Shown here: positions 44,013 to 53,333 of the stretch, in pieces
Layout of the letters: each line of letters begins with the position of its first letter
Numbering within the stretch: the stretch's first letter is position 1
Source of the DNA: AWTP1-13 sp963814055
Lineage (GTDB): Bacteria; Pseudomonadota; Alphaproteobacteria; Rhizobiales; Hyphomicrobiaceae
Direction: 5' to 3'
NCBI GenBank assembly: GCA_963814055.1
Contig: CAWFBJ010000025.1
Span: forward strand, 124,001 to 188,000
DNA: 64,000 nt
Notes under the pieces: model-generated
The model's input: the letters and a program-made list of their open reading frames with translations, nothing else
The model's database searches: none
Told to the model about the DNA's origin: nothing
Program-made: the position numbers and the translations under genes

Positions 44013-44918
44013 ATGCCGCCTGCCGCATCGCGCGCGCCCAACCGGACGCTGATCGGCATCCTGTTCATGCTGGCTGCAGCCTCGCTGTTTCCTGTCATGA
44101 ACGGGCTCGTGCAGGTCTTGAGCGCGCGCTACAGCACCGAGCAGATCGTGTGGGCGCGGGCGGCATCCCATTTCGTGTTCGTCCTTGCCCTGTTCGTTCC
44201 TGCCGTGGGCGTCGCTGTCGTGCGTACGACCACTCCGAAGTGGCAGGTCATCCGCTCCATGGTGCATCTGATGTCGATGCTGTTCTTCTTCACCGGCGTT
44301 AAATATCTGCCCTTGGCGAAGGCCGCCTCCATCAGCTTCACGGCGCCGTTCTTCGTCGCTTTGCTGGCTTGGCCGATGCTGGGTGAGCGCATAACCCTCA
44401 ACCGGCTTGCCGCCATCATCGTGGCCTTCCTCGGTGTGCTGGTCATCATCCGCCCCGGCACCGACGTGTTCCAGTGGGCCTCCCTCTACATGCTGGGCAG
44501 CGCCACCTGTTATGCGCTGTATCAAATCCTCACCCGCAAGGTCGCGGGCTATGACTCGGCTGAGACGACTGCGGTCTACAGCGCGCTGGTCGGCACCGTC
44601 GTCATGTCGATCGTCGCGCCGTTCGTGTGGACGCCTATCGCGTCGTGGACCGATGCCGGGCTGCTGTTCTCGCTCGGCATCATCGGCGGCACGGCGCACT
44701 ATTTCGTCGCCCGCGCCATGACCTACGCCGAGGCCAGCATCATTGCCCCCTTCGGCTACTGGCAGCTCATGGGCTCCGTCGTCGTCGGCTACGTCATATC
44801 CGGCTATCTGCCGGACATGTTCACCTGGATCGGCGCCGGCATCATCATGTGCGCCGGCAGCTACATCGCCTGGCACGAGACCCGGTCGAAGCCGATCGTC
44901 AGCGCGCAGCGGGCCTAG
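44013..44918 (+). CDS. EamA/DMT family transporter
   Basis: A 301-residue permease with ten membrane helices in two EamA repeats. ATG 44013 begins just before the first helix (LIGILFMLAAASLFPVMNG). Others include MLFFFTGVKYLPLAKAASIS, AIIVAFLGVLVIIRPGT, and in the second half LLFSLGIIGGTAHYFVARAM and FTWIGAGIIMCAGSYIAW. The family exports amino acids and other metabolites. Its last 20 bases overlap the convergent DUF1194 gene. Confidence 0.88.
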   Translation: MPPAASRAPNRTLIGILFMLAAASLFPVMNGLVQVLSARYSTEQIVWARAASHFVFVLALFVPAVGVAVVRTTTPKWQVIRSMVHLMSMLFFFTGVKYLPLAKAASISFTAPFFVALLAWPMLGERITLNRLAAIIVAFLGVLVIIRPGTDVFQWASLYMLGSATCYALYQILTRKVAGYDSAETTAVYSALVGTVVMSIVAPFVWTPIASWTDAGLLFSLGIIGGTAHYFVARAMTYAEASIIAPFGYWQLMGSVVVGYVISGYLPDMFTWIGAGIIMCAGSYIAWHETRSKPIVSAQRA

Positions 44919-45633
44919 CGGCAAGAGCAGTGCTGTCGATTTGACCATCCGCAGGCCTGGCCGATATTTCGATGATGAGCTTTTTCAGAACGGCTTCCGC
45001 GAAGGCCTCGTAGGACTCGACGGCGATCACGAACGCGTTGGGGCCGCCGATCACATTGGTCCAGTAGTACTGATCGAGAAAGGGCTCCACCGCGAGAATC
45101 GGGAGGCCGTTGATGACCACGCCTGCCCGCACGGCCTCGTCGCGCGCGTCAGCCGCTGCCCGACCGCGATTGTTGGCGCCGTCCCCCGAGATGTCGATGA
45201 CGCGCCGCGCTCCTTTGTGTTCACCTTTGGCGAACAGCGTCATGGCGTGATCGATCGCGCCACTGATGGAAGTGCCGCCGCCGAACAGCTGACGCGGCGC
45301 CTTCTCGATCGCGTCGGCAAACGCCAGCATCGACGCTTCATCCGCGATCGACGCCCACGGCACCACCTGCACCTGCATGGCCGGGCCGGTCCATTGCGTC
45401 ATGGTGACGGCAATCGACCCGGCCGCGCCGGAACGGATGGCCCGCAGCAGGCGCGGGTCGCGAAAGGCGGCAACGTATCCGCGTTGCTGAAGCACGAAGC
45501 GCTCCTGGCTGACGCTGCCCGATGCGTCGACGGCCAGCACCAGCTCCAGATCCACCGCCGTCTGCGCGCGGACCGGTGCACTGGCGCCGACGGCAATCGC
45601 AAGGAATGCCAAGCAGACCTTCAGGGCGAGCAT
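44899..45633 (-). CDS. DUF1194 exported von-Willebrand-A-like protein
   Basis: A 244-residue protein with a signal peptide (MLALKVCLAFLAIAVGASAP...AQ) and a VWA-like fold: VDLELVLAVDASGSVSQERF has the DxSxS metal site, followed by GGGTSISGAIDHAMTLF and RRVIDISGDGANNRG (second metal-coordinating loop). DUF1194 is typical of Rhizobiales; a partner is unknown. The ATG directly abuts the stop of the GST gene, so they are co-transcribed. Confidence 0.85.
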   Translation of the reverse strand: MLALKVCLAFLAIAVGASAPVRAQTAVDLELVLAVDASGSVSQERFVLQQRGYVAAFRDPRLLRAIRSGAAGSIAVTMTQWTGPAMQVQVVPWASIADEASMLAFADAIEKAPRQLFGGGTSISGAIDHAMTLFAKGEHKGARRVIDISGDGANNRGRAAADARDEAVRAGVVINGLPILAVEPFLDQYYWTNVIGGPNAFVIAVESYEAFAEAVLKKLIIEISARPADGQIDSTALAARPAAR

Positions 45634-46338
45634 TCAGAGCGCGCCAGCACCGCTGGGCGGTGCGAGGGAGGACAGAAAAGCAGGAAGCCGCCGCCCCTGC
45701 GAGACGAGATAGGCCGCCATGGGTCCAACGACATGACGCACTGCCGGCCTGGCCGTCATTTTCGCGCGCCAACGAGTAACATTCGCCATGATGTCGGGGA
45801 TTGGTGCGCCCATACGGTCACCGAACAGCTGCGCCATGTAGAAAGCAATGTCGGCGTAGGAGTAGTATCCTGCAAGATACTCTCGATCTGCCAGCAGAAG
45901 GTCCACCTCTTGATAATAGCGCGCAGCGCCCTCGCGCGCAGACACTGCCGCGGGGTCTTGGGCCTTACCCTGCAGGCCCATCAGCCGAATGGTATGCGGA
46001 AAGTAGACCTCATCGGACTTGTGCTCGAGCAAGCGCGCTTGCGCCCTTGCTGTCGCTGCAGCCGGCCACAGTGCAGGATGCGGTTGCAGGTCCTCGAAGT
46101 ACTCGAAGATCTGGGTGGAATCGAATATTTCCAGATCGCAGTGAATAAGGACTGGCACCTGCCGCTTGGGATTGATGCGAAGAACATCGGGATGCTTCGG
46201 CTCATACAGCCGCTTCATCTCGAACGGCACCATCACAAGCTCGAAATCCAGACCCTTTTCCGCGGCAGCGATCTGGGTTTTCGCACCAAACATGCTGAGC
46301 GGACCCGAGAAAAGGCGCATCCGAGCGGTACCGGTCAT
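45634..46338 (-). CDS. glutathione S-transferase family protein
   Basis: A 234-residue GST from ATG 46338 (AAGGAA upstream). The thioredoxin-like N-domain has MRLFSGPLSMFGAKTQIAAA, INPKRQVPVLIHCDLEIFDS with the cis-Pro after QVP, and TQIFEYFED; the helical C-domain has REYLAGYYSYADIAFYMAQL. Such GSTs conjugate or reduce electrophiles. The active residue (Ser at SGPLS) is inferred from alignment by eye. Confidence 0.85.
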   Translation of the reverse strand: MTGTARMRLFSGPLSMFGAKTQIAAAEKGLDFELVMVPFEMKRLYEPKHPDVLRINPKRQVPVLIHCDLEIFDSTQIFEYFEDLQPHPALWPAAATARAQARLLEHKSDEVYFPHTIRLMGLQGKAQDPAAVSAREGAARYYQEVDLLLADREYLAGYYSYADIAFYMAQLFGDRMGAPIPDIMANVTRWRAKMTARPAVRHVVGPMAAYLVSQGRRLPAFLSSLAPPSGAGAL

Positions 46339-46357
46339 GTCATTTCCTTCGCGCATT

Positions 46358-46603
46358 TCACCCGCCCGCGATCTGCGGCAGGATGTGCACCTCGCTATCC
46401 GCGCCGATCTCCTGCAGCAGCGCGTCCTGATAGATTTGCCCGTCGATAGCGACCGCCAGACCTTGCTCGAGATGCGGCACCAGCGCCGGATATTTTTCGC
46501 CCAGCCGGGCAAAGAGCTGATGCACGCTGGCGGCATCGACATCGAGCTGCGTGATGCCGCCCGTGAGCTGGCGCAGGTTGCCGATCAGCGTGACGTGAGC
46601 CAT
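46358..46603 (-). CDS. MoaD/ThiS family sulfur carrier-like protein
   Basis: An 81-residue beta-grasp protein: MAHVTLIGNLRQLTGGITQL, then VHQLFARLGEKYPALVPHL, VAIDGQIYQDALLQEIGADS and the C-terminal VHILPQIAGG. The Gly-Gly end is what MoaD and ThiS use for thiocarboxylation. The wider window has a molybdenum hydroxylase, but this gene is far from it and next to GST and rsmI, so the sulfur acceptor is uncertain. Confidence 0.8.
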   Translation of the reverse strand: MAHVTLIGNLRQLTGGITQLDVDAASVHQLFARLGEKYPALVPHLEQGLAVAIDGQIYQDALLQEIGADSEVHILPQIAGG

Positions 46604-46629
46604 CCGCCTGTCCTCGTTTCCAGGGTGCG

Positions 46630-47568
46630 CTAGTTGCCGGCAGCTTTCTTCTTCAGCTCGAGAGCGACATCGTAGGCGCGCCCCTTCGTCACGCCAAGCA
46701 TCTCGGCAACCGCTTTGGCCGCTTCGCTGAGGCTCATTTGCTCGAGCAGTGGTTCGAGCTTGGCCGCGATGGAGTCGTCCGTGACCGCCTGCGCGAGAGG
46801 CGGGCCGACCAGGATGACCATCTCGCCCTTGGGCGGGGCTTCGGCGGCCCAGTGTGACAGCGTGGCGGGTGTGCCGCGCCGCACCTCTTCGTGCAGCTTG
46901 GTGAGTTCGCGCGCCACTGCGGCCTCCCGCTCGCCGAGCACGGCAGCCATGTCGGCGAGACTTTCAGCGAGGCGGGACGGCGCCTCGAAGAACACCAGCG
47001 TGGCCGGCACACTCTGAAGTTCGGCGAGACGCGCCCGACGCGCACCCTGCCTTGCCGGCAGGAATCCCGCGAACAGGAATGTGTCGGTTGCCAACCCGGT
47101 GCTGCCAACCGCCGCCAGCAGCGCGCTGGGGCCCGGCAAGCTCGTCACACGATGGCTCTCGCTCAAACAATCGCGTACCAGCTTGTAGCCGGGATCGGAT
47201 ACGAGAGGCGTGCCTGCATCGCTGATCAGCGCCACCGATTTGCCGTTCGCCAGCTCGGCCAGAATGCGCGGCCGCTCGCGCTCGGCGTTGTGCTCGTGAT
47301 AGGGGCGAAGCGGTCGCGAGATGGAATAATGCGCCAGCAGCGTGCGGCTGTGGCGCGTGTCCTCGCAGTAGATCACGTCCGACCGCGCCAGGGTGGCTAG
47401 CGCGCGCAAGGTGATGTCGGCGAGGTTGCCGATCGGCGTTGCCACCAGATAGAGCCCCGCCGGCAAAGCCTGCGCCAGCTGGGCTTCGACCACCTCGGCA
47501 GCACGCCGCGCCGTCAGTCCGCCCGTGCCTTTGCTGTCCTGCGATTCCACATCACCCTCGCGCGCCAT
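46630..47568 (-). CDS. rsmI: 16S rRNA (cytidine(1402)-2'-O)-methyltransferase
   Basis: A 312-residue SAM-dependent methyltransferase of the tetrapyrrole-methylase fold. Signature parts: LYLVATPIGNLADITLRALA, EDTRHSRTLLAHYSI, LISDAGTPLVSDPGYKLVR, SLPGPSALLAAVGSTGLATD and FFEAPSRLAESLADM. It 2'-O-methylates C1402 in the decoding centre of 16S rRNA. The start is ATG 47568; an in-frame ATG 21 bases earlier is possible. It is divergent from the activator-like lipoprotein gene, an arrangement frequent in alphaproteobacteria. Confidence 0.95.
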   Translation of the reverse strand: MAREGDVESQDSKGTGGLTARRAAEVVEAQLAQALPAGLYLVATPIGNLADITLRALATLARSDVIYCEDTRHSRTLLAHYSISRPLRPYHEHNAERERPRILAELANGKSVALISDAGTPLVSDPGYKLVRDCLSESHRVTSLPGPSALLAAVGSTGLATDTFLFAGFLPARQGARRARLAELQSVPATLVFFEAPSRLAESLADMAAVLGEREAAVARELTKLHEEVRRGTPATLSHWAAEAPPKGEMVILVGPPLAQAVTDDSIAAKLEPLLEQMSLSEAAKAVAEMLGVTKGRAYDVALELKKKAAGN

Positions 47569-47701
47569 TGCGCCACACTTTAGGATCACACTAAGAACGG
47601 GGATAGCGATCGAAAATTAAGGCTATGGTGCAGGTTTGCCCTGGCCCCGCCTCGGTTGCCGCGTTAGCTACGGGATCCCATTCACATTGGCCGGGGGGCC
47701 G

Positions 47702-48961
47702 ATGACCTACGTCACACTCAGGTTCGTTGCTTCGCAGGCGCTTTCCCGCCTTGCCGCTGCGTTCCTGGGTGCCGCGCTGCTGGCCGCCTGCTCGACGAAC
47801 GGACCCGACTCCCAGACCGGTTCTCTCAACGCCGAACCCAAGGCCGGCCAGGATCGGCAGATGGTGAAGGTCGCCCTGCTGGTGCCGCTCTCCGCCCAGG
47901 GCCAGCCGGGCGTGATCGGCAAGAGCCTCAAGCAGGCGGCCGAACTCGCCCTGTTCGAACGCGACAATCCGAACCTGCAACTGATCGTCAAGGACGACAA
48001 GGGCACGCCGGAAGGCGCGAGGGCCGCGGCAGAGGATGCGCTCAAGAGCGGGGCGACCCTGATCTTGGGCCCCGTGTTCGCCAAGTCCGTAACTGCGGTG
48101 ACACCTGCGGCACGCAAGGCAGGCGTACCGGTTATAGCCTTCTCCAACGACCGCCAGGTGGCCGGCAGCGGCGTCTATCTATTGAGCTTCCAGCCGGCCC
48201 CCGAAGTCGAGCGCGTCGTTGCCTACGCTGCAAGCCAAGGCAAGCGCCGATATGCGGCCCTGATCTCCCAGGATGCCTTCGGCAAGATCGTCGAGCCGGC
48301 GTTCCGCGATGCCGTCAGCCGCAACAGCGGCACGGTTGTCGCGCTCGAGACCTATAATCCCGGTTCGGCCAATGCGATGCTGGAGCCGCTGCGCAAGATC
48401 AGCGCAGCGATCGTCGCCGCCGAAGCCGACGGAGGGCCTGTCGACGCGCTTTTCGTCCCCGGCGGACAAGAGCAATTGGAGACTTTGGGAAGGCTGCTGC
48501 CCCAGGCCCAGATCAACACGCAACAGGTCAAGCTGATAGGCACCGGCGGCATGGACTATCCCAATGCCGGGCGCGTTTCAGGCTTGGTCGGCGCGTGGTA
48601 CCCGGGGCCCGACCCCCGCGGTTGGACCGATTTTTCTCAAAGGTACGCCAAGAGCTACGGCCACGCACCGCCGCGCATTGCAAGCTTGGCCTACGATGCT
48701 TTGGCGCTGGCCATCGCGTTGGCAAGCGGTCCGGAAGGCCAACGGTATACGTCGGCGACCGTCACCCGTCCTGGCGGCTTCACCGGCATCGACGGTGGCT
48801 ACCGCCTGCTGGCGGACGGGACCGCCGACCGGTCGTTATCCATCCTGGAAGTGCAACAGTTTGGGGCCACGATCGTCGAAACGGCACCGAGCGCACCGAA
48901 GTCCGCACCGGCTGCGGTATCGGGCACGAACTTCAGTATCTTCAATTTCCTCAATCAGTAG
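47702..48961 (+). CDS. penicillin-binding protein activator (LpoA-like) lipoprotein
   Basis: A 419-residue outer-membrane-type lipoprotein: signal MTYVTLRFVASQALSRLAAA then FLGAALLAACS, with the lipidated Cys at residue 30. The body is a periplasmic-binding-protein type-1 fold (VKVALLVPLSAQGQPGVIGK, SLKQAAELALFERDN, ATLILGPVFAKSVTAVTPAA, KRRYAALISQDAFGKIVEPA). In gammaproteobacteria LpoA activates PBP1A; alphaproteobacterial relatives are annotated by similarity. It overlaps the convergent hemW by 11 bases. Confidence 0.85.
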   Translation: MTYVTLRFVASQALSRLAAAFLGAALLAACSTNGPDSQTGSLNAEPKAGQDRQMVKVALLVPLSAQGQPGVIGKSLKQAAELALFERDNPNLQLIVKDDKGTPEGARAAAEDALKSGATLILGPVFAKSVTAVTPAARKAGVPVIAFSNDRQVAGSGVYLLSFQPAPEVERVVAYAASQGKRRYAALISQDAFGKIVEPAFRDAVSRNSGTVVALETYNPGSANAMLEPLRKISAAIVAAEADGGPVDALFVPGGQEQLETLGRLLPQAQINTQQVKLIGTGGMDYPNAGRVSGLVGAWYPGPDPRGWTDFSQRYAKSYGHAPPRIASLAYDALALAIALASGPEGQRYTSATVTRPGGFTGIDGGYRLLADGTADRSLSILEVQQFGATIVETAPSAPKSAPAAVSGTNFSIFNFLNQ

Positions 48962-50204
48962 CTCGACCTGGGGCTTTGGCAGTTTCGAAGCTCTGCGCCA
49001 GCCGCAACACGACCTCGTTGAGCACCATGCGGCCAGATGCCGTGGCGCGCAGGCGATCTGCTCCGAGCCGCTCAATCAACTGCAACTCGGCGAGTTCGTC
49101 GATGGTACGACGCCCGGGACTCAAGCCGGTCCGAGCCGCGAGCCGGCTCAAGTCGATGCCTTCCGTGAGCCGCACTCCCATCAAAAGTGCCTCATCAGCT
49201 TCTTCGGCGCGGCTGAGCGCGACATCTTCGATGATCCCGTGTGTGCCGGCCTCTACCAGCTCGGCCCAGCGCTCAGGACTGCGCTCTGTGCTCGTTGCCC
49301 GGCGGACTCCATCGACGATGATGCGACCGTGGGCGCCCGGCCCGATCCCGGCATACTCGCCATAGCGCCAGTAGGTGAGGTTGTGCCGGCTTTCCTCGCC
49401 CGGCGCCGCATGGTTGGAGATTTCATAGGCAGGCATGCCTGCACGCTCCGTCATCTCCTGCGTCACTTCATAGAGGGCGCTGGCGGCGTCACCATCGGGA
49501 ATGACGAGCTTACCCCGCGCGTGCAACGCGGCAAACGGCGTGCCCTGTTCGATGGTGAGCTGATAGAGCGACAGATGCCTGCCGGCAAGGTCGAGTGCCT
49601 GGCCGAGTTCGGCACGCCACGCGTCGATGCTCTGACCTGGCCCTGCATAAATCAGATCGAAGGAGAAACGCTCGAACGTGCTGCGCGCGATGTTAATCGC
49701 CGCGCGGGCTTCCTCAGACGTATGCAGGCGCCCGAGCGCGCGAAGCTGCACATCGTCGAGCGATTGCACCCCGAGCGAGACGCGATTGACACCGGCCGCG
49801 CGATAACCGCGAAACCGCCCCGCCTCGACGCTCGACGGGTTGGCTTCGAGGGTGATCTCCGCGCCCGGCTCCACCGCCCAATGCCTGCCGATGGCGTCGA
49901 GAATGGCACCGACCGTATTTGCGCTCATCAAAGATGGCGTGCCGCCGCCGAAAAAAATGCTGGTCACCGTGCGGCTGGATGCGAGCGCCGCGCAATGCTC
50001 CAGCTCCTTCAGGAAAGCGGCGAGAAATCGTGCCTCGTCGATGCCGCCGGCGCGCACATGGCTGTTGAAGTCGCAGTAGGGACACTTGGAGGCGCAGAAC
50101 GGCCAGTGCACATAAACGCCAAAGTCGGCATCATCAGCCGCGCTCGGAATTGAGGCACGCTGCGACGAACTTTGCGAAGGCGCGGGCTCGGTGACTGATC
50201 GCAT
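48951..50204 (-). CDS. hemW: heme chaperone HemW (radical SAM)
   Basis: A 417-residue radical-SAM protein related to HemN but functioning as a haem chaperone. YVHWPFCASKCPYCDFNSHV at about residues 28-48 carries the CxxxCxxC cluster ligands; then IFFGGGTPSLMSANTVGAIL, EITLEANPSSVEAGRFRGYR, AGVNRVSLGVQSLDDVQLRA and the C-terminal LLMGVRLTEGIDLSRLAAR. The first ATG in frame (50204) overlaps rdgB by 71 bases; a shorter non-ATG start near 50155 is possible. It is translated with rdgB. Confidence 0.9.
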   Translation of the reverse strand: MRSVTEPAPSQSSSQRASIPSAADDADFGVYVHWPFCASKCPYCDFNSHVRAGGIDEARFLAAFLKELEHCAALASSRTVTSIFFGGGTPSLMSANTVGAILDAIGRHWAVEPGAEITLEANPSSVEAGRFRGYRAAGVNRVSLGVQSLDDVQLRALGRLHTSEEARAAINIARSTFERFSFDLIYAGPGQSIDAWRAELGQALDLAGRHLSLYQLTIEQGTPFAALHARGKLVIPDGDAASALYEVTQEMTERAGMPAYEISNHAAPGEESRHNLTYWRYGEYAGIGPGAHGRIIVDGVRRATSTERSPERWAELVEAGTHGIIEDVALSRAEEADEALLMGVRLTEGIDLSRLAARTGLSPGRRTIDELAELQLIERLGADRLRATASGRMVLNEVVLRLAQSFETAKAPGRATD

Positions 50205-50760
50205 GCTTGGCTGCAGGCTCCATCTCGCCGAAGGTGAGGGTTTCGCCGTCGGCGACGAACATCGGATCATAGCCGAAACCGCGGGCCCCGCGCGGCGGCC
50301 AAACCAGATGGCCGTAAACTTTGCCTTCGAAGGCCTCGGACGTCCCGTCGGGCCAGGCCAGGCAGAGCACCGCCGTGAAGTTGGCCCTCGGCCCCGGCAG
50401 CATCCAGCCGCCCCGCTCGCCCACCTCGTCTGCCACCCATTGCATCGCCAGCTTGAAATCCTTGGCGGGACCGGCCCAGCGCGCCGAATAGATGCCGGGA
50501 GCACCATCCAGTACCTCCACCTCGAGGCCGGAATCATCCGACAGGGCCGGAAGATTGGCCCTTTCGGCCGCAGCCAGCGCCTTCAGCTCGGCGTTGGCAT
50601 CAAAAGTCGATCCTGTCTCCTCGGGCTCAGGCAGATCGAGTTCGGCGGCCGACACGGCTGACAGGCCATAGGGCGCCACCAGATCGTGGATCTCGCGCAC
50701 CTTGCCCGGATTGTGACTGGCCACCACCAGCCGCGTGCCCCGCCGGAGACGGCGCATCAT
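50134..50760 (-). CDS. rdgB: XTP/dITP pyrophosphatase (non-canonical purine NTPase)
   Basis: A 208-residue HAM1/RdgB protein that removes ITP, XTP and dITP from the nucleotide pool. Signatures: RLVVASHNPGKVREIHDLVA, TGSTFDANAELKALAAA, ALSDDSGLEVEVLDGAPGIY SARWAG (continuous), GYDPMFVADGETLTFGEM and KHAISHRARAFAKF. Two adjacent ATGs (50760, 50757) overlap the stop of the VOC gene. It belongs to the run rph - VOC - rdgB - hemW. Confidence 0.95.
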   Translation of the reverse strand: MMRRLRRGTRLVVASHNPGKVREIHDLVAPYGLSAVSAAELDLPEPEETGSTFDANAELKALAAAERANLPALSDDSGLEVEVLDGAPGIYSARWAGPAKDFKLAMQWVADEVGERGGWMLPGPRANFTAVLCLAWPDGTSEAFEGKVYGHLVWPPRGARGFGYDPMFVADGETLTFGEMEPAAKHAISHRARAFAKFVAACLNSERG

Positions 50761-51167
50761 GTGAGCTTCCAGATTCTGGGTTCGGCGAACTCCAGGCAGT
50801 TGCCGGCGGGGTCGCGGAAGTAGATCGACCGGCCGCCGCCGGGCCATTCGAAGTCGGCTTCGACGGCCACGCCCTTCCCTTGCAGGCGCGCTGTCCAGGT
50901 ATCGATCTCGGCGGCGGACGCGCGAAAGCAGACGTGCCCTGGTCCTTCGGCGCCGTGCGGCGGCACCGGCAGCGCGCCGGGTGGCGGCGGAACTTTGGTG
51001 GCCTCAGGGTTGAAGATCAGCAGCACCTGATTGTCGCAGCGGTAGAAAAGATGCCGGTCGGCTGCGCTTACGAACGGCTCCAGGCCCAGCACGTCGCGAT
51101 AGAAAGTCTCGGTCGCAGCCAGGTTCTTTGCGTAGAGCACCGTCTCGAGAATGCCCGCCGGACTCAT
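50757..51167 (-). CDS. VOC family protein inserted between rph and rdgB
   Basis: A 136-residue VOC protein: LETVLYAKNLAATETFYRDV, GLEPFVSAADRHLFYRCDNQ, GHVCFRASAAEIDTWTARLQ and RSIYFRDPAGNCLEFAEPRI with the metal-ligand Glu. Length and layout resemble fosfomycin-resistance or glyoxalase-like enzymes, but the substrate is unknown. Its stop overlaps the start of rdgB, so it is part of that operon. Confidence 0.85.
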   Translation of the reverse strand: MSPAGILETVLYAKNLAATETFYRDVLGLEPFVSAADRHLFYRCDNQVLLIFNPEATKVPPPPGALPVPPHGAEGPGHVCFRASAAEIDTWTARLQGKGVAVEADFEWPGGGRSIYFRDPAGNCLEFAEPRIWKLT

Positions 51168-51188
51168 CTTGACCGCCGTGTCAGGTCG

Positions 51189-51902
51189 TCATGTTACCGT
51201 CAGCTTCTGCAGTGAGACCAATTCCGCGACACCCTTCTTCGCCAGGGCCATCAGCTGGTCGAACTTTTCCTGCGAAAAGGGCGTCTTTTCCGCCGTGCCT
51301 TGAACTTCGACAATCCCGCCCAACCCTGTCATCACGAAATTGGCGTCCGCGTCGGCGTCCGAATCCTCGGGATAGTCTAGATCGAGCACCGGCGTTCCCT
51401 TGTAGATGCCGCAGGACACCGCGGCCACGTGATCGCGAAGGACGCCGTCTTTGATCATGTCGCGCGTCTGCATCCACTTGAGGCAATCATGCAGAGCCAC
51501 CCAGGCCCCCGTTATGGCCGCCGTGCGCGTGCCGCCATCGGCCTGGATCACGTCGCAATCGATGGAAATCTGGCGCTCGCCAAGCTTCGGCAGGTCGACC
51601 ACGGCGCGCAGCGAGCGTCCGATCAGCCGCTGGATCTCCTGCGTGCGCCCGGAGGCATGGCCCTGGGTCACCTCGCGGCGCGTGCGACTGTTGGTGGCGC
51701 GCGGCAGCATGCCGTATTCGGCCGTGACCCAGCCTCGACCTTGGCCCTTGAGCCAGGGGGGCAGCCGCTCTTCTAGGCTCGCCGTGCAGTGCACATGCGT
51801 GTGGCCGAACTTGATGAGACAGGAGCCCTCGGCGTGCATGGATACGGCGCGATCGATACTGACTGGCCGAAGCTCGTCGGGACTGCGTTTGGAAGGCCGC
51901 AT
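51189..51902 (-). CDS. rph: ribonuclease PH
   Basis: A 237-residue phosphorolytic 3' exoribonuclease that trims tRNA 3' ends. Family parts: MRPSKRSPDELRPVSIDRAV, GSCLIKFGHTHVHCTASLEE, GWVTAEYGMLPRATNSRTRR, QGHASGRTQEIQRLIGRSLR, DCDVIQADGGTRTAAITGAW and DFVMTG-like ANFVMTGLGGIVEVQGTAE. It is divergent from hrcA with 232 bases between, the usual alphaproteobacterial arrangement. Confidence 0.97.
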   Translation of the reverse strand: MRPSKRSPDELRPVSIDRAVSMHAEGSCLIKFGHTHVHCTASLEERLPPWLKGQGRGWVTAEYGMLPRATNSRTRREVTQGHASGRTQEIQRLIGRSLRAVVDLPKLGERQISIDCDVIQADGGTRTAAITGAWVALHDCLKWMQTRDMIKDGVLRDHVAAVSCGIYKGTPVLDLDYPEDSDADADANFVMTGLGGIVEVQGTAEKTPFSQEKFDQLMALAKKGVAELVSLQKLTVT

Positions 51903-52134
51903 GGCGTGCGCAGATGCTCATGGTTAAGGGATTGCGGGCGCACACTAGAGCGAGATCGTTCGCGATGGAAGCGGGAATGCGCTCTCGTCCGAGATCGTGA
52001 AACTCGCTCCAAAGCAATAGAATGAGGCGGTATTCGTGCTTCGGGCGGCAGGTAAACCGAGAAGCGGCTTGCGCGTTTGACGCGCAGACGGGCTCCGCCC
52101 TAGACTCGGCGGTCAAGCAACCACATCAGGGCGC

Positions 52135-53223
52135 ATGAATTCAGACAAATCGGCCGGGCAGCCCGGCCTGTCCACCCTTTCCGATCTCCAGAAACTCAAC
52201 GAACGCTCCCGCACCATTTTCCGGGAGATCGTCGAGAGCTATCTGACGACGGGCGATCCTGTAGGCTCGCGCAATCTGGCGCGGCATCTACCCATGACGC
52301 TCTCGCCCGCTTCGGTCCGCAATGTCATGTCGGACCTGGAGGCGCTCGGCCTGATCTATGCCCCGCATACGTCGGCGGGCCGGCTGCCGACGGAATCCGG
52401 GTTGCGGCTGTTCGTGGACGGCCTGCTCGAAGTCGGCGACTTGACCGAGGAGGAGCGGCGGGCCATCGAGGCGCAAATCGGCGTCAAGCGCGAGAAGAAG
52501 CTGGAGCAGGTGCTCATCGAAGCGGGCGAGATGATCTCCGGCCTTTCCGCTTGTGCCGGCGTGGTGCTGGCCGACAAACAGGTCGCCAAGCTGAAACACA
52601 TCGAGTTCGTGCAGCTGGAGCCGGGCAAGGCGCTCGTCGTGCTGGTCGGCGAAGACCAGGATGTCGAGAACCGGGTGATCTCCGTACCGCCGGGATTGAC
52701 CCCATCGGCCCTGATCGAGGCCGGCAACTATCTCAACGCGCGTATCCGCGGCCTCAGCCTCTCCGAGGCCAGGGCGCGTCTCGAGAAGGAGCAGGCCACG
52801 GCCAAGGCCGAGCTCGATGCGCTGACACAAGAAGTGATCGAGGCCGGCTTGGCCACATGGTCCGGCGCGCTCGATGGCAAGCAGAGCCTGATCGTGCGCG
52901 GCCAGGCCAACCTGCTGAAAGATGTGTCCGGGCTCGAGAACCTGGAGCGCATCCGCCAGTTGTTCGATGACTTCGAGACCAAGCGCGACCTTTCCCAGCT
53001 CCTGGGCCTAGCCGAGCGCGGCGACGGCGTGCACATTTTCATCGGCTCAGAGAACAAGCTGTTTTCGCTGTCGGGCTCTTCATTGATCGTTGCACCATTC
53101 AAGGACGAGCGGCACAAGATCGTGGGCGTGCTGGGCGTGATCGGCCCGACGCGGCTGAATTATGCGCGCATCATCCCGATGGTCGATTATACTGCGCGGC
53201 TTATCGGTCGCGTGCTGACTTGA
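52135..53223 (+). CDS. hrcA: heat-inducible transcription repressor HrcA
   Basis: A 362-residue repressor with an N-terminal winged helix (LNERSRTIFREIVESYLTTG, DPVGSRNLARHL, SPASVRNVMSDLEALGLIYA, PHTSAGRLPTESGLRLFVDG) and a GAF-like sensor domain ending VIGPTRLNYARIIPMVDYTA. HrcA binds CIRCE elements upstream of groESL; no CIRCE is visible in front of this gene, so the target must lie elsewhere. grpE follows after 110 bases. Confidence 0.96.
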   Translation: MNSDKSAGQPGLSTLSDLQKLNERSRTIFREIVESYLTTGDPVGSRNLARHLPMTLSPASVRNVMSDLEALGLIYAPHTSAGRLPTESGLRLFVDGLLEVGDLTEEERRAIEAQIGVKREKKLEQVLIEAGEMISGLSACAGVVLADKQVAKLKHIEFVQLEPGKALVVLVGEDQDVENRVISVPPGLTPSALIEAGNYLNARIRGLSLSEARARLEKEQATAKAELDALTQEVIEAGLATWSGALDGKQSLIVRGQANLLKDVSGLENLERIRQLFDDFETKRDLSQLLGLAERGDGVHIFIGSENKLFSLSGSSLIVAPFKDERHKIVGVLGVIGPTRLNYARIIPMVDYTARLIGRVLT

Positions 53224-53333
53224 TTTTTCCTGTGCCTTGTCCGATATGGCCGTAATCCTGAACATCACCGCGCCCGGGACGCTCCGCAAGGACGCAACGC
53301 GGCGGGCGCGAAAAACTGAGGCCGGAAGCAACG

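Noticed and set aside
51903..52134. CIRCE heat-shock element upstream of hrcA
   Set aside because: No 9-base inverted repeat with 9-base spacing resembling TTAGCACTC/GAGTGCTAA is present.
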